Position numbers and translations under genes: made by a program. The notes under the pieces are model-generated. The model worked only from the letters and a program-made list of their open reading frames with translations, had not been told where the DNA came from and made no database searches. Positions 62,953-64,000 of a stretch of DNA of 64,000 nt are shown piece by piece (position 1 is the first letter of the stretch; each line of letters starts with the position of its first letter). Source of the DNA: a bacterium. Lineage in GTDB: Bacteria; Planctomycetota; JAFGQW01. The stretch is from contig JAUHXU010000003.1 of assembly GCA_030426805.1 (NCBI GenBank), positions 248,001 to 312,000 of the forward strand, given 5' to 3'.

Positions 62953-64000
62953 GCCGATACGAAGACGTCGACCTCCTCGACATGATCCTCGACGGCCGCG
63001 ACGACGCGATCGCGGCCCTCGACGCGGCCGACCGTGCACGCGTGGACGAACTCCGCGCGATCCACGGCTGCGTCGTCGCGATCGGCTCGGAGAACGCGGC
63101 CCCGATTCCGGACGACGTCGTGCGCCGGACGATCGCACGGGCGACCGAGCCGGCAACGCGCGGTCCCGCGCCGATCCCGCTCGCGTCGCGCCGGTGGGGT
63201 GCGGTCGCGGCGCTGCTCTTGATCGCGGTGTCGGTGTGGGTGCTCTTCGTCGGCGGCTCGTCGCGCGTGGAGGCCGACCCGTTCTTCGGCCACCTCGACG
63301 TCTACGAGGGCGACCGACGCATCCTGAAGAACGTCCGCAACAGCTTCGCGCTCGGCGAAGGCATGACCGTCGACACGCAGCTCGGCTGCGTGCTGAACCT
63401 CGGGCGCGGTTTCCGGATCCGCATCGGCCCGAAGACGCGACTACGGTGCGGGCGGCTGGATTCGAACCGCATCGAACTCGGGCTCGAACGCGGGCTCGTC
63501 CGCGTGGGCGGTACCCCGCGCGACGTCGAGTTGGTGATACGCGTCGGCGGCGCTACGCTGCGCTCACGCAACGCGATCTACGCACTACAGCGGCTCGGCC
63601 AGCCGAGCGACTACCTGCAGGTCGACTTCGGCACGGTGGCACTCGGCTGCGCGAACAAGTCGGCGGAGGTCACGCCGAACGACGGCGCGTTCCTCTACGA
63701 GCAAGTCTGCCCATGCCCGTGCCCCGAGGGCGGAGAACCACCATCGGGGATCGCCCCGTGGATCGATGCCGACGAAGTCTGCGTGAGCTTCCCGATGCAG
63801 CGCGATCCGGAGACCGCGATGCGACTCGCTCGCGAGCACGACGTCCCGGTGCTCGTACTGCGGCGGGACGGCCCCGAGCACTGCTTCGACGGGGAGTTCA
63901 AGATGTTCGTCGATCAGGCGCGCGCGACGTGCGGCGTCGTCTGGCTCGTCGTCGACCCGGAGAGCGACGGTGCGTTTCTCGCGCAGTACGGCGTCGCGGA
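62949..64000 (+). CDS. FecR-type membrane protein, partial at window end
   Basis: The frame is open from ATG 62949 to the end of the window (350 residues visible). A short cytoplasmic N-terminus (about 80 residues, acidic, likely the sigma-binding part) precedes one membrane helix, WGAVAALLLIAVSVWVLFVG. A FecR-like beta domain follows with LGEGMTVDTQLGCVLNLGRG and IELGLERGLVRVGG. After about residue 250 comes a Cys-rich CPCPCPEGG and then an alpha/beta region (VCVSFPMQRD, VPVLVLRRDG, VVWLVVDPESDG) that may be thioredoxin-like. Coupling to the ECF gene suggests it controls that sigma factor across the membrane. Confidence 0.75.
   Translation, partial: MSRYEDVDLLDMILDGRDDAIAALDAADRARVDELRAIHGCVVAIGSENAAPIPDDVVRRTIARATEPATRGPAPIPLASRRWGAVAALLLIAVSVWVLFVGGSSRVEADPFFGHLDVYEGDRRILKNVRNSFALGEGMTVDTQLGCVLNLGRGFRIRIGPKTRLRCGRLDSNRIELGLERGLVRVGGTPRDVELVIRVGGATLRSRNAIYALQRLGQPSDYLQVDFGTVALGCANKSAEVTPNDGAFLYEQVCPCPCPEGGEPPSGIAPWIDADEVCVSFPMQRDPETAMRLAREHDVPVLVLRRDGPEHCFDGEFKMFVDQARATCGVVWLVVDPESDGAFLAQYGVA

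Overview
The window is a GC-rich (roughly 70%) bacterial chromosome segment, densely packed on both strands, with several ATGA/GTGA/TTGA stop-start overlaps and frequent GTG or TTG starts. I infer a member of the Planctomycetota. The reasons are the mcsA-mcsB-clpC cluster in a GC-rich non-Firmicute, YdjY, PEGA and carboxypeptidase-regulatory-like exported proteins, an ECF sigma factor translationally coupled to a membrane FecR-type protein, and a Kelch protein ending in a beta domain common in planctomycete exported proteins. No rRNA, replication origin, transposase gene, phage gene or CRISPR array is visible.

Layout. 0.1-9.5 kb: cell-envelope genes, namely an SGNH hydrolase, a coupled thioesterase/GT2/GT-C operon, two paralogous two-helix membrane proteins, an exported protein of unknown function and a second polytopic GT-C-like protein. 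9.5-12.5 kb: a redoxin-domain gene whose active site reads W-UGA-V-G-C in frame (probable selenocysteine) and a sugar dehydrogenase. 12.5-18.5 kb: zinc-ribbon proteins, queC, fused formiminotransferase-cyclodeaminase and a penicillin-acylase-family protein. 19.1-24.3 kb: an actin-fold protein with a coiled-coil neighbour, an orphan parA and truD. 24.5-34 kb: a lipoprotein, a phosphodiesterase-like protein, an exported methyltransferase-like protein, typA, a DUF502 protein, ligA and queA. 34-44 kb: a cellulose-synthase-like GT2, a GT-C/SMP-30 fusion, another polytopic protein, and an overlapping four-gene operon that includes myo-inositol-phosphate synthase. 44-51.8 kb: a CoA-binding protein, doxX with a marR regulator and visible operators, mcsA-mcsB-clpC, murD and a PEGA lipoprotein. 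51.8-64 kb: two tRNA-Ser genes, two large exported repeat proteins, a bifunctional-nuclease-family protein, a HEAT-repeat protein, rimP, an ECF sigma factor and its FecR-like partner, which runs off the window.

Four non-coding islands (18.5-19.1, 27.5-28.3, 52.0-52.4 and 57.0-57.4 kb) carry a dispersed family of 47-nt hairpins, mostly as pairs joined by CCCC. The last two islands also share a larger element of about 125 nt with nested inverted repeats. Its outer arms differ in sequence between copies but stay paired, and each copy lies beside a tRNA-Ser gene. Promoters recur as TTGAC-N16-18-TAxxxT. The most noteworthy items are the candidate selenoprotein, the paired hairpin and element families, the MarR operators placed inside the marR and doxX promoters, the GT-C/SMP-30 fusion and the divergent actin-like pair.
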